DNA of 64,000 nucleotides from Dermanyssus gallinae (GCA_003439945.1 QVRM01001369.1:1164501-1228500), one strand, 5' to 3'. Shown: positions 7,965-18,516, counted from the first letter of the stretch. Translations and numbers: made by a program. Notes: a model not told the origin generated them from the letters alone.

Positions 7965-10721
7965 CTAACACTGGTGAATATGCCTAGAGATCCTCCATGG
8001 GTATAGATCGCTGATGTAGCGCTTTCGTGCGATGAACACAGGAACCATGCTGCTAGCCCGACGCGTTGTCGTTAGCCTTTCAACGAACATTTTGTTGAAT
8101 AGACGCGGGTTCTTTCTCAGCTGTAGCAGCATTCTTTGATCAAGCTTCTTAATCACGTCAATTGTGTGGGGAACGTCGACATGACACCGGTCAACATGGC
8201 AGCGAAATGCAACCCGTTTCGTGAATTTCCGTTCCACTCGTTCCAGGCAAGCTTTGTCCTTACTTAGACCCGGAAACCACGCTGGTGCTGCGTATGTCAG
8301 TAGTGGCAGTACGTATGTAGTATACAATTGGACGGACAGCTCAGGAGAGCGTACAGCAAATGATCGGAAGATCCAATTTTCGCGTTGAGAAGCCCTTGTG
8401 GCAACATCAGTTACATGTTCGGAGTACCTTAATTTGTTGCTCGTGAGGATTCCGAGGTCTTCTACAACTTGAAGTTTGCACAATTCCTGACCCCCAATCT
8501 TATAAGGGTGTCTTGCATTTCCATGTCCAAAATGCAGGACACCACATTTATGGATGGACAGGTCTAAATCAAGGGCGTCCGCCCAGTTTTTAAAAGCGTT
8601 TAACGTCGTTTGAAGACGGCATTTGTCCTCTACAGTGCGGGATCGACTGTATAGTTTCACATCATCGGCGTATACTTTAACTTCAACTCCTTTTGGAATT
8701 ACATATTTAAGTGAATCGGTGTATAAAATATACATCAGTGGTCCGAGGATCGTTCCTTGCGGACAGCCGGATGACACTCGACCCATCGTAGAATACTGTC
8801 CATTTACGCGCACCCGGAAGGTTCTGTCTCGGAGAAACGCAGTGAGCCAGTTTAGTATGCGTTCTCCAATTCCGAAGTGGGGTAGAGTTTGAAGTAGTTT
8901 AGAGTGCGCGACTGTTTCGAACGCTGATTTGAAATCGAAATAGACAACGTCAAAGCAATCCGAGTCGTTGCACATTTTTGCCCAGTCAATTTGTGTTTCT
9001 AGGAGCTGCAGCGTCGTGCTTAAACCTTTGCGGTAGGCAAACTGGGCTTCCGATATAAGACCTTGGTCGTTAGCGTTTGCATACATGGCTTTCGCAATGA
9101 CGCTTTCAATAAGTTTGCTCGCTATCACCGTTAGGGAAACGGGACGCTTATTCGCAGCATCGGCCTTATTGCCTTTCTTATGTACAGGGTGGATTATAGC
9201 GGTGCTAAACAGCTCCGGCACTGTACCATCTTCCAGTGATCGACGAAAAATAAGGCTTAGAGGCACACATACTGAATAATCTAGTTTCTGGAACACGATC
9301 GCCGGAATTTCGTCAGGGGTCGAGCTCGTTGTGTTTGCCAGCTTTCGCAAGTGCTTCCGCAAATTTGTGGGGGAAACATTCACATCATTGATGATGTGAG
9401 GGGACGGTGTTACTTCTGGTATATGCGGAGCCGGCTGTAGCATGCGTTGCTGTAACTCTTCGTCAGTCGGATAAGTGTGACAAAAGAATTCTCGTAGAAT
9501 CTCTGCCTTCTCGATGTCATCCGTCGCAAACGTTCCATCCTTACGTTTAATGGACGAAAGTGAGTCGTTGGTCATAATTCTCGACCTCACGTAACTTGAC
9601 ACCCTCGACAAGTCTTTGCTGCGAATGATGGCACTTTCGCTCAGTACTCGTTGGCGCCGAGATGCTCTGGCTATTTCTTTTTGAAACCAGGCAATTTTTG
9701 ATGGCTCAGAAACTGCTTCGAGAGCACTGTGAAGTTTACGTATATGCACATTTATGGATCCTTTTCCAGTCTTCTTTTTGGGTATACATGACTCTATTAA
9801 AAAGTGCATGTACTCAAGCCATTTGAGATACATATCATTTACTGATGTGCAGCTCTGGAAGAAGATATCCCAGTTTGTTAAATCCAAGTTTAACTGCATC
9901 AGCTCGTAGTTTCCGTTTTTGTAGTCGAACCTGTGTGAGCAATGCATGTTAACCGGGCGTAAAGCCAGAATAACAAACGACACCATTTGATGATCGGATT
10001 CGACTGGGCCCGGGGATACTACAACTTGACTGACTGCATCGTCATTGCATAAAACAACGTCCAGAATAGAGCCGAGCCTCGTTGGTTTGTCAACGAACTG
10101 CCTGAATCCCTCTGCAGCACAGAAATCTAGCATCAGGTCCTCTATTGAAAAGGTATTGTCTGTTCCGCCGGGTCTTTCGTATGTATCCCATTTGATAGAG
10201 CGTAAATTCATGTCCCCGTCTATTACGACAGTGCAGTCCACGTTCACTAACTTTGTCAATTCTTCGGTTAGAGTTGACATCCTTTCGACTCGAGTGGCTG
10301 ATTCACCTGTTGGAGAGTTATATGCAGCAATGAGACGAATTTTAGTGTTGCACATGTGGAGATCGGCCACAACAATCTCCGATGTGTAATTGGATAGGTC
10401 CACTTCGGTACAGGGCAAACCGCGGCGAACGAGAATAAGTACACCGCCCCCTCTGGATCCTCGATCTCTTCGAAATACTTCGTACGTACCTCCTCGACTT
10501 AACTCAGCATTGTTGACGGCTGTTTCAGAAAGCCACATCTCTGTTACCATGCAGACATCAATTTGCTTGTCAAGCAGGTAATTGTGGAGAGAGTCGAGAG
10601 CATCTTCCTTTGCGAGGGATCGGGAGTTTAATAACACGCACTTAAGCTTACTGTGAGTTTTTGGTAGCTGGGGAAGAGTACGATTGAAGTGTTCGACGTT
10701 CTTGATACGGTTTCTGGTGAG
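7965..10721 (-). CDS. LINE ORF2: endonuclease and reverse transcriptase
   Basis: About 918 codons open from the ORF1 stop to TAG at 7965. The endonuclease shows LLNSRSLAK (Asn motif), CMVTEMWLSE (Glu), VVIDGDMNLRS (GDxN) and PVESDHQMV (SDH). The reverse transcriptase shows HPVHKKGN, RPVSLTVIASKLIES, DVVYFDFKSAFETV (motif A Asp), SSGCPQGTILGPLMY and VKVYADDVKLY (catalytic Asp pair). The thumb follows with VLPLLTYAAPAWF. All catalytic residues I can place are present and there is no internal stop, so the copy may be recent. The first ATG lies after the Asn motif; the frame is continuous with ORF1 across its TGA (see findings). Confidence 0.88.
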   Translation of the reverse strand, partial: LTRNRIKNVEHFNRTLPQLPKTHSKLKCVLLNSRSLAKEDALDSLHNYLLDKQIDVCMVTEMWLSETAVNNAELSRGGTYEVFRRDRGSRGGGVLILVRRGLPCTEVDLSNYTSEIVVADLHMCNTKIRLIAAYNSPTGESATRVERMSTLTEELTKLVNVDCTVVIDGDMNLRSIKWDTYERPGGTDNTFSIEDLMLDFCAAEGFRQFVDKPTRLGSILDVVLCNDDAVSQVVVSPGPVESDHQMVSFVILALRPVNMHCSHRFDYKNGNYELMQLNLDLTNWDIFFQSCTSVNDMYLKWLEYMHFLIESCIPKKKTGKGSINVHIRKLHSALEAVSEPSKIAWFQKEIARASRRQRVLSESAIIRSKDLSRVSSYVRSRIMTNDSLSSIKRKDGTFATDDIEKAEILREFFCHTYPTDEELQQRMLQPAPHIPEVTPSPHIINDVNVSPTNLRKHLRKLANTTSSTPDEIPAIVFQKLDYSVCVPLSLIFRRSLEDGTVPELFSTAIIHPVHKKGNKADAANKRPVSLTVIASKLIESVIAKAMYANANDQGLISEAQFAYRKGLSTTLQLLETQIDWAKMCNDSDCFDVVYFDFKSAFETVAHSKLLQTLPHFGIGERILNWLTAFLRDRTFRVRVNGQYSTMGRVSSGCPQGTILGPLMYILYTDSLKYVIPKGVEVKVYADDVKLYSRSRTVEDKCRLQTTLNAFKNWADALDLDLSIHKCGVLHFGHGNARHPYKIGGQELCKLQVVEDLGILTSNKLRYSEHVTDVATRASQRENWIFRSFAVRSPELSVQLYTTYVLPLLTYAAPAWFPGLSKDKACLERVERKFTKRVAFRCHVDRCHVDVPHTIDVIKKLDQRMLLQLRKNPRLFNKMFVERLTTTRRASSMVPVFIARKRYISDLYPWRISRHIHQC

Positions 10722-11565
10722 TCATGGGTACGAATCCTGAACAATGTTTGGATTTGGTCTACCAATGTACTCTGTCACACGAGTTCCATCCGCCCATATC
10801 TCTCTATCGAATAGATTATCATAATCTATGTCGATAACTTGGACGTAGAAGGTCCGGCCCGCTCTACCGTTTTTATTTTTCAGCAATTTAACGGTGAGTG
10901 GGTTGATATTGGCATTTGCCTTTAAAAAGTTAAAAACCGTTGCTGCGCCTACAGAGGGACAGAGTCCGCTGATTTCCACTGCCTTTGTGATTATTTTGGT
11001 GCTTACCGTGGGCAGGCTGGTGGCGCACCCTAGAGCAGCTTCAAGATCGATCCCGGACCTTATTTTCGCGGTTGCAAGATCGATCGGGACGAGAGCGTTC
11101 TCGTAGTGTCTTCTCTAAACCGTGAATCCTACTTGTCAGCTTTTTGTTTGCGGCCTCCAGTTGTTTAATGGATTTATGCATAGCCTGCAGCTCTTCTAGC
11201 ATTCGATTCATCAGCGCGCCATTGGCTTCGTTTGAATTTGCCCTCTCCACACCACCAGCTGGTTCACCAGCGCTGGATTCCATTGGAGAGTCTGACTGTG
11301 TTGGCGGTTCGCACTTGTGACATTTCACAGAGTTCAGCCTACTCTTATTTGGTGGCTTAATATCACTAGAAGTGAGTCCACTACACTTAAGATGGATCCA
11401 CAATGCACAGGCGGTGCACTTCACTGTCGTTTGACACTATTCGCGGATTCGGTCATCGCAGTTGGGACAGGTAAGCGCTTCTCGCTTTTGTCGTTGTTTT
11501 CGCTGCTGAGTTTCACCTTCGCCATTTTCTTGGTCTTGTGTCCTCTTTCTCGATGCACGGGTCAT
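10722..11565 (-). pseudogene. LINE ORF1 with PHD-like zinc finger, broken
   Basis: From ATG 11565 a basic leader (MTRASRKRTQDQENGEGE) leads into a cysteine pattern CPNC ... VKCTAC ... WIHLKCSG ... VKCHKC, a PHD-type finger as found in ORF1 of several CR1/L2-group elements. A coiled-coil segment follows (MLEELQAMHKSIKQLEAANK). There is an in-frame TAG at 11439-11437 inside the finger. A frameshift at about 11050-11110 joins to the C-terminal part (LEAALGCATSLP, then TVFNFLKANANINP), which resembles an RNA-binding fold. ORF1 ends at TGA 10724-10722. One stop and one frameshift mean this copy cannot make intact ORF1 protein. Confidence 0.75.
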
Positions 11566-11909
11566 GTTGGACGCTCCTTGTGACGGTAAAATCTAGGCTA
11601 TTTTCCAGGAGCTTGCCAAAACACGTCCTCTGTTTACATTCGAACAGCTGACTCTTGCAGAAAAAAAGACGATAGATATTGAAATCCCCGAAAGAGGAAC
11701 CGAGTAAACAGGTACTCCAATAGGAAAGTCAAAATCCCGATGCACCACTCACTAAAGGTTACCCGGTGCGGCATATATCTATCCTTGGCCACGTATTCGC
11801 GCAATAAGGCGCAATATATATATATATATAGGTATATATATATATATATTCCGCGACGTCAACGCACCATCGGTCGTCGGATATATCCTAGAATGTATGC
11901 AATACTAAC

Positions 11910-12107
11910 GTGCGTGTTGAGTGTGAACCCATAGGCGGTTGTAGAGACTCGACCAATAACGCGATCGTCAAGGTAGATCGGCTCACCGCCCCAGGGCCAC
12001 GGGTCGATCTCATAGTCGTGATCACGGAGCAGTAACTGCACGAAGCGCCGCTTGACGCCTTCCTCCTTCTGCTTTAATAGCGCCTCCTTACCTATAAAAT
12101 GTTCTTT
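11910..12107 (-). CDS. PDPR: PDPR exon 13
   Basis: 66 codons, phase 0 at both ends: acceptor AAATTAG|AAA, donor CAC|GTTAGT. It encodes KEHFIGKEALLKQKEEG and then DPWPWGGEPIYLDD, which matches the WPWWGEPIYRNG signature of vertebrate PDPR and separates it from sarcosine and dimethylglycine dehydrogenases. It belongs to the C-terminal glycine-cleavage T-protein barrel domain. A nearer AG (TTTTATAG) was rejected because it would break the phase and lose KEHFIG. Confidence 0.9.
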
Positions 12108-12390
12108 CTAATTTCACAAAAACACACCGTTTTACTGGCAAATTACTACTATGTTGACCCACGCAATTCTGGAGAAATGAATAATCCCAAATGGCATACA
12201 ATTTAGTAGAACCGTCTGTTCTTCTTCCTGCAAAATGGCCATAATTATAGTCTGAGACTTGCAAAAGTTATATACATATATATATATATACATCACGTTG
12301 CAGATACGCGCCGTTAATGTCTTCAAATGCATGTTTGTCTTCGCTTCAATTCTTGTTAGGCTGTGGACATTATATTTTTTAAATACAAAC

Positions 12391-12570
12391 CTCGAATTTA
12401 ACCCTGAATGCCCGACCGCATTCGAGAGGCGTCGTCGTCTGGTTAAAATCTTGCCCCCAGAAACCAAAGAATTTCTCAATACGAAGCGTTTTCATGGCTA
12501 TGTAGCCAACATGTTGAAGTCCATAGTCCTTGCCGATGTCTACCAGTCGATCATATACGTGAAGAGCGTA
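12391..12570 (-). CDS. PDPR: PDPR exon 12
   Basis: 60 codons, phase 0 at both ends: acceptor AATTCCAG|TAC, donor GAG|GTTTGT. It encodes YALHVYDRLVDIGKDYGLQH, then TLRIEKFFGFWGQD and TTPLECGR, nearly colinear with vertebrate PDPR (RSLRIEKFFAFWGQD, TTPLECGRESR). It is part of the T-protein-like folate-binding domain. A decayed copy of its first part lies 0.8 kb upstream in the transcript direction, at 13248-13372. Confidence 0.92.
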
Positions 12571-12820
12571 CTGGAATTACATGTAGTGATGTGTTAGGAA
12601 TATTCTATGTCATGTATATACTATGTTAACTACTATTACGGCACGATTTTTTTGTTGATAAAAATAAGAATAAGGCTTAACGTAACTTCATAGCGCAAAT
12701 ATCGATAAATCGATTTTATACATTCATACTACGTGTTATATGAACACAGTGCACATTAAAAATAAATGTATCTAGTAGACTAGGCTTCACTCTTGAACAC
12801 GCATCTGATAGAGGTCGCAC

Positions 12821-13045
12821 CTCGTTGGGGATGTACATCACCCAACCCATCTCGCCGGTGTGCGTCATGTGCAGCATCCGCACGCCATTGGCCATCCACA
12901 CATCGCACTCCTTGTACGTGAAATAGGGGAAGTCCTTGATTCCCATCTTGAGGCCGGTCAGCTGTTGCATAAGATCGCGCGAATTGGGTCCAATCACGCA
13001 TATGGCAGTGTACATTGACGTCAAATCGGTGACCCAAATCGGCTT
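12821..13045 (-). CDS. PDPR: PDPR exon 11
   Basis: 75 codons, phase 0 at both ends: acceptor GATTGCAG|AAG, donor GAG|GTGCGA. It encodes KPIWVTDLTSMYTAICVIGP, then FPYFTYKECDVWMANGVRML and HMTHTGEMGWVMYIPNE (vertebrate: MTHTGEPGFMLYIPIE), within the T-protein-like domain. The donor is confirmed because the next exon starts with YALHVY, the continuation in vertebrate PDPR. Confidence 0.92.
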
Positions 13046-13247
13046 CTGCAATCAGTTGCAGATACAAACACATTAGAGGAAGAAAGCTTTCTCAGACGGG
13101 GTCATTTACAAAAGAAATATACACGTAGATGGAACCCAGTGAGAGGCATTAATTGCCGCTAATAGATGATAGTGTCACCTACGTGTATATACGTGTGTAA
13201 AAATGTAGACGACACATAGTAATAGGTCTTCTCTGATATATGCGAAA

Positions 13248-13372
13248 CTCAATACGAAGCGTTTTTATGACCAACATGCTGAAGTCTATAGTCATTGCCG
13301 ATGTCTACGATTCGATCATATACGTGAAGAACGTACTGGGATTACATGTACTATTGTGTAGAAATATGTAAT
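13248..13372 (-). pseudogene. Decayed partial duplicate of PDPR exon 12
   Basis: This intronic stretch closely matches 12476-12600 in the same orientation, including the acceptor (AATCCCAG against AATTCCAG) and codons for a tyrosine followed by LHVYDR, VDIG and LQHVG. A deletion of about 8 bases after LQHVG shifts the frame to an early TGA. Similarity stops just after the TLRIE codons, so the second half of the exon and its donor are missing. It is not expected to be spliced in productively. Confidence 0.85.
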
Positions 13373-13726
13373 ATTGTGTTCAAGCATTGTTGCGGAAATG
13401 CCAAGTCGGTCGTGTAGGTGCTTCACAGCTGGAAGGGTGCTCGGAAGCACGAAGACGTTGCTTTTATTGCTGTTGGTCTGCTGTTTACATTAACTGATAT
13501 TACGAAGCACATTCCAGAACAAATAGATCAGTACTACGTAGCAGAGAGCAGATCTAATTGGCATGGATGCTTGATGGCGTTTGTTACACTTATTTAATCT
13601 GTCGTTAAAATATTGGCAAGGAGAAAACGTTTGCCAAACATTTTTGCAAATGAAGAAAGCGAAGGTCAGAAAGAATTAAGACATAAGCCAAAGACGAGCG
13701 TGAGCTGCAGATGAGCGGTACATTAC

Positions 13727-13938
13727 ATTTCCAATATGCCGCCGGAGATAGGTCTGAGCCCGTTGCTGTTGTCGGGTCGGGCAGACAATCATGAAGCGGT
13801 TTGGTGCCACCCGTACGACTGAACAATCGTTCTCATAGCCACCCTGTTCGTTCTGCATACCCGTATTGGCGATATGGCCAACGGGGATGTCAATGTCGTT
13901 AGAGCATAACTCCTGAAGAAGGCTGACCACCTCATCAC
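13727..13938 (-). CDS. PDPR: PDPR exon 10
   Basis: 212 bp, entering with two codon bases and leaving in phase 0: acceptor TTCGACAG|GTG, donor AAT|GTAATG. It encodes DEVVSLLQELCSNDIDIPVG, then HIANTGMQNEQGGYENDCSV and RFMIVCPTRQQQRAQTYLRR, matching the vertebrate blocks VGHIVHTGMLNEGGGYENDC and FMISPTDQQ. It lies in the T-protein-like domain. Confidence 0.92.
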
Positions 13939-14314
13939 CTGTCGAACACGAACAGACAGATCGTACAAGATGCGTAATATATATACATAAATATATAGTA
14001 TAAGCAAAACTAGCACGATACCAATAGCATGCGTGTATATGCTCAGCGGTGCAGGGAGCTGTAGCAGCGTAGGGCTTATGTAATATAAAATTCCAGTTAG
14101 CCCGGCACGGTGGTTGATACCTAGTGGCCCGCCACGACGTTTAGTCAAATAAACATGGAATTTTTTTTAGAGGTTCACTAGTAAAGAAAGGAGCGCGGCT
14201 CTCTACCTGAATGTTGAATTGAGAGACAACTACACTTTCGTCAAATCTAAATATAAAAAAGCATCTTCAATCCATTATAAACTCATAGAAAGGAGTACGA
14301 GAACACAAACCAAC

Positions 14315-14467
14315 CTGGAGAGCTGATTTCGAGTTTCGTGAATGATGAGTAGTCGATGAGAGCTACTCGCTCTCTGGTGGCCTCATACTCGCTGCGCACG
14401 AGGTCGAAGTATGGTGGTTTAAAAAACGTCTTTGTATGCGATACACGTGCCTCGCGCGGTGACTTTT
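14315..14467 (-). CDS. PDPR: PDPR exon 9
   Basis: 153 bp between TTTGCAG|AAAAG and CCAG|GTTGGT. It encodes KSPREARVSHTKTFFKPPYF, then DLVRSEYEATRERVALIDYS and SFTKLEISSPG (vertebrate: FDIVESEVKCCKEAVCVIDM, SFTKFEI). It forms the junction between the flavoprotein middle region and the T-protein-like domain. Confidence 0.92.
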
Positions 14468-16534
14468 CTGCAAACAGCAGGAAATTAATTAAGTAGAGTA
14501 TTAGCAGGGCGCGCCGACGGGGATTTGACGAAGGCGTAATAATAACACTCTTGCGTGTGTGATTTCCCGTAAACGTATCTTAAGTAAGTACTTCAGAAGG
14601 CCAGAAAATAAGTGTTTCTCAAGATCTTGCCTATATATGATTTTGAACGCTATGTATCCCAGTTTCGAATGGTTTTGCCCAATTTTCGCCCCCTTGTGCT
14701 ACTTATATGGCTTTGTTCGTATTGCATATTAATGTGAACTTTTTTAACAATAAATCATTTTAGACGCCAAAAATGATTGGTAAAAAGGTCCACTGGTAAT
14801 TGCCCAAATTGTAATACGTCAACTATTAACCCGCAAGATGTCTTCCTTGTTTTTGGATCCGAGATTTGTCGTTGGTGATTCAGGTCATATAGGGCCGACG
14901 GGTGTTTTGCTCATAGTGCTTTGGTGGTATCTTCTCCAGATTAAGGCGTGTCTGTAGAGCTTAGGATTCTAGCAGCATTTGTGCCGCTTCCTTCGAATGA
15001 CCTGGCCGGGACTCTTCGAGCAACATCGAAGTTAGCCAGAGTTAGCGCGCTTCTTCGAGTGGTTCTACGGGCCGCATGATGTAATCTGGTACCGCATTCA
15101 TAGTCCTGGAGACTCATCTTTATGATTTGCGCTAATAATTGGTTGAATTTCTGTTGGCTGGCAGGCGAAATATAACCGAGTGTAACCGGTAAAAGGGCAA
15201 ATAATTTACAACTAAGCGTGAAAACTGTTTTGACTGTACTTATCATCGAGCACCTTAGTAAGAATCATGGCTTGAATGAATTTTGATGTAATACGTACTA
15301 ACTTAATAGCTCTAATAAGATCTCGAAGTTTTATTATGATGTCTGCTTTTTAAAGATTAAGATGCCTTTAATTGAGGGGTTGGCATGGTGGCCCGGATCT
15401 TCACCGGAAAGTGTGTTTCGCTCTGGTGTGACGTAGTACGCCACGCCTGCGTAGCACGCCACACATCGGGCAAGAAACTGAGGCTGGGTTCGGCGTCTGC
15501 GGTGTTAGACTGTGTCGGCGGTGTCGTCGTTGTTGCCGGGGTTAAAGAGCTCCCGGGCGACAGGTATATGTGATCTTCCATCACGATGAGGTGTGTTTAA
15601 GCTTCTACACAAGCAGCTGTAGAGCAAATAGTGGTTGAAGAATCTCAGTGATTGTTTTGATCGCCTTAGCTAGTTCCGGGTTGACTACTGAGAGTATACC
15701 AGGCAGTGACGATTGGTCTGTGAGCGTGTTGTGAGCCTTCGTGTAGGCACGGCGTCGTGGTGAAATAACTTGTGGCCTCCTCTATACTAAAGCAAGTTGT
15801 TGCCGCGTAGTTGCTTGATGTTCACCAGGAAGGTTGTCTGACTCCCGGTTGGGTCCAAACGGCGAACGTGTGCATTGCTTTGAATTGCCTTACAGTTAGC
15901 AGTGATTTTTCCTCAAAGTTAACGGGCGTGTCACCTTCTGTGGGTTATCTGCGAAAGGCGACATTCAGGATGCCTATAGTTCCTGGTCCAACAGCGTATC
16001 TAAGCTTGCCTAACTGTTTCAGTTTCCGTGTCGCCAAGCGTCTCCCTTTACGGAAATGGTGAACTGTGAATCTGGCATTATCATCGCCGTCGTTATTCGC
16101 TTCGTTTACAGTCGGCTGGACAGTCTGAGAATCTGGGTATATATATACATCTTCCCCCCCTTTACGCCTAATGTCATGTCATTTTGCGTCACTTGGGGTT
16201 TTCGAAAGCGGGTGTCCCATGGGTAGCCTTCATCCGATGGTAATACTACACCTCCAGCTGCTACATCTCCGCTTCGTCTGTGAATGTCTAGAGAGCTCGG
16301 GGAAACAATTGGAGGGGATGGGGCCCGACAGTAATGACAACACGCTTTGAATTTAATTTGTTGAACTATAATTTTTGTGTGTTTAGTACAAATACGTAGA
16401 GGGTTGTAGTTGCCACCAAGTTGTAGATCCTTACTGCCATGCGTATAAATTGACTGCATCCACTACAAAGAACAGATCAAAGTTCTCACTATGCCGCTCT
16501 AAATACTATGCACGAGGTGTATACGGTCACGTAC
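14468..16534 (-). other. PDPR intron 8
   Basis: About 2.1 kb. The part from 14900 to 16080 is GC-richer than the rest and has several medium open frames on both strands, none of which I recognise. It could be an old mobile element. A TA-rich patch lies near 16137-16150. No exon is supportable. Confidence 0.4.
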
Positions 16535-16686
16535 CAACATATTCGGGGTCGTAGAAACCGGGTCGTTCGTAACCCATCGTCTGACCAAACATCGCACCAG
16601 CTTCACGCAGTCTCGGGTAAATTGGCGACATACGCAGCTGACGGCCAGTCTCAAACTCGGGCAGCGGATACGGCATACGGTAGTAT
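16535..16686 (-). CDS. PDPR: PDPR exon 8
   Basis: 152 bp: acceptor GATATCAAG|ATACTACC completes a split codon, donor GTTG|GTACGT. It encodes YYRMPYPLPEFETGRQLRMS, then PIYPRLREAGAMFGQTMGYE and RPGFYDPEYVG, equivalent to vertebrate FQTGRQLRTSPLYDRLDAQG and HGFERPKYF. It belongs to the linker (FAO_M-like) domain between the flavin and T-protein parts. Confidence 0.92.
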
Positions 16687-16938
16687 CTTGATATCAACAC
16701 CCCAGCAAAAAAGTGAACAACAATGAACACAAACGCACACATGGCAACAGATATCCACAGTTATTCCAAGAGCACTAATTACAACAACACATTGTAATAC
16801 AACATTTATCTAAATAGTGCTAACAACAAAAAGGACGGCAACAGCAACACTGCACGGTGCTTGCTGAGGGTAACTGGTCATTCATCTTAGTTTGAAAACG
16901 GGCAAGCAAGAGAAAGAATGATAGAAAACGATACGCAC

Positions 16939-17135
16939 ATGCCGGGCACTTCACGAGCGCGTTCCTTCAGAAACTGCTTGTTGTTGTGCAGACCAATGAA
17001 GCGCTTGACATCGATGTCCCAGAGGTCTTGGTGCGGTTCGCCCTTCACCATCCACGAGGCTGTTACCTTGCCAACGCCACCGGCCGCTTCGATGCCTATC
17101 GACTTCATTCCTGACGCGATGAAGTAATTTCGTAT
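16939..17135 (-). CDS. PDPR: PDPR exon 7
   Basis: 197 bp: acceptor TTCTTAG|ATACG in phase 0, donor GGCAT|GTGCGT. It encodes IRNYFIASGMKSIGIEAAGG, then ASWMVKGEPHQDLWDIDVKR and FIGLHNNKQFLKERAREVPG (vertebrate: YFVLAGMNSAGLSFGGGAGK, WMVHGYPSENVWELDLKRF). It is the C-terminal part of the FAD-binding oxidoreductase domain. Confidence 0.92.
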
Positions 17136-17475
17136 CTAAGAAACAGACCATCGTACTGGTAAGATATAGGGATTTCTCCACGCCCCATCAGACTCGGAAA
17201 TCGTTGGCCAAGGAAATAAGAGCTGTATGATAGTACGAACATAACAACAGCGATAAGATGCAGCGCGGTTCTCGGTAATGTACTGTACTGACGGTATTAC
17301 CAAAAATATCATGCCGTGCGAATGCAAATTGACATGGTCCACATTTTGCACGATACATATATCAACCCTTAAGTGCAAATACGCGCCACACGGAATTACA
17401 CAAATCGAAAATCAAATAGGTAGAAACTACTTAAAAAAGTGCTAACTTTCCCCGTCAGAGAGACGTTATACTAAC

Positions 17476-17716
17476 CTCAGCCGACTCGCCAACGAGCCAG
17501 CGGCCATCCGGTGTGAAGCTCTCTGGGCTGTTGTATAACTTGTCGACCTCAACGTTAGCCAACTCCGGAATGCGGAATAGCATCTCGTTAAGTAGCACAG
17601 AGAATTGATCCCAGTCCTCGGGTAACAGACCACGCCCGATCGCCGGCAACTTCTCGAAGTCGACAGGTTTTGACTGTGGTTCGAAACCGCCCGCAATGTA
17701 TTTACCATCCTTCACT
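17476..17716 (-). CDS. PDPR: PDPR exon 6
   Basis: 241 bp: acceptor GTTGAAG|AGTGAAG, donor GCTGAG|GTTAGT. It encodes KDGKYIAGGFEPQSKPVDFE, then LPEDWDQFSVLLNEMLFRIP and SPESFTPDGRWLVGESAE (vertebrate: LQEDWDHFEPLLSSLLRRMP, CPETFTPDMRCIMGESP). The alternative acceptor two bases later gives an immediate stop. The acceptor has a weak pyrimidine tract. Confidence 0.9.
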
Positions 17717-18103
17717 CTTCAACACCGAAAAGAAGAACGACAATAGAAAATTAAGTATATCTTCACGTCGTAATCTTGCACGTTGGCACCAGAAGCATTT
17801 TGCACGTGACCATTTTTGGTGTTTCTCAATTAACATATGGTTGTCCCTCCGAAGGGGAAAACGTAGGCACTTGCGATCTACGAAATAAAAACGCAAATAG
17901 TTATTGCCTTGGTGACCAGCATTGCGTACACAAAATTTACTAGAGAAGGGAGGTTGAGGACGGAGTAACAACTAAATAACATTGGGAATACCCAATCATA
18001 AGACGCATGGCTCTTCCTTTTTTAGATATTTGTATTAGTAGATTTCTGCATTTGACAAGCAACACGTGAGTAATACGTTGTCGTAAATTAAGATATCCAT
18101 TCC

Positions 18104-18139
<36 letters not shown>

Positions 18140-18326
18140 GTCAGCTTCTTAGAATTTATCCGGCGCAATCACCTAAGACGAGAATCCTTGTCGTAAATAA
18201 CTGCATTGCAACTCGGTGCACCGAGCACATGCGCTTAAACGTACACATTTGTAAGCTTGTATCATCTGTAGGTGGTGCGCACCCCTAGAATTGAGCAACG
18301 TCAGTCAAATATGAACATGTATGTAC

Positions 18327-18516
18327 CGTATGTAGAAGTTTCCATCATAGTCGTGAATGACGGGCATGTCCTCATTGATACCGGCGACTGGTTTCGTGTG
18401 TAAGAAGTAGTGCTCGCACGGGTAAAGCGGTACTTTCACCGGAGGACTGCTTAGTTTGCCGATAAGTCGGCCAAAATAGCCAGCTGCGTTGACGAAGTAT
18501 TCACAGTCAATTTTGC
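18327..18516 (-). CDS. PDPR: PDPR exon 5
   Basis: 190 bp: acceptor TTTTGCCAG|GCAAAA, donor ATACG|GTACAT. It encodes KIDCEYFVNAAGYFGRLIGK, then VKVPLYPCEHYFLHTKPVAG and MPVIHDYDGNFYIR, matching vertebrate IECQYFVNCAGQWAYELG and PLHACEHFYLLTRPL. It lies in the FAD-binding oxidoreductase domain. Confidence 0.92.

Larger units (their letters stand above)
7845..11600 (-). mobile_element. Nearly full-length CR1/L2-like LINE in PDPR intron 13
   Basis: Two consecutive minus-strand reading frames (ORF1 from 11565, ORF2 ending at 7965) are followed by a short 3'UTR ending in GAATAAAGCGTTTCAATC near 7850, without a long poly(A). The endonuclease plus YADD reverse transcriptase, a PHD-like ORF1 and a non-poly(A) tail point to the CR1/L2 side of the LINE tree. 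Outer ends are approximate and I could not identify target-site duplications. A 130-bp piece of the same family recurs at 62037-62168. Confidence 0.8.
7518..11909 (-). other. PDPR intron 13, expanded by a LINE insertion
   Basis: This 4.4-kb intron runs from CAC|GTTAGT (11909) to TTTTACAG (7518). About 3.75 kb of it is one LINE in the same orientation as the gene. The remainder holds a 47-bp (TA)n at 7623-7669 and another at 11816-11850. Both splice sites are intact. Confidence 0.8.

Noticed and set aside
15357..16062. Medium open frames in PDPR intron 8
   Set aside because: No motif of any transposon, gag or host protein recognised; stops break continuity.
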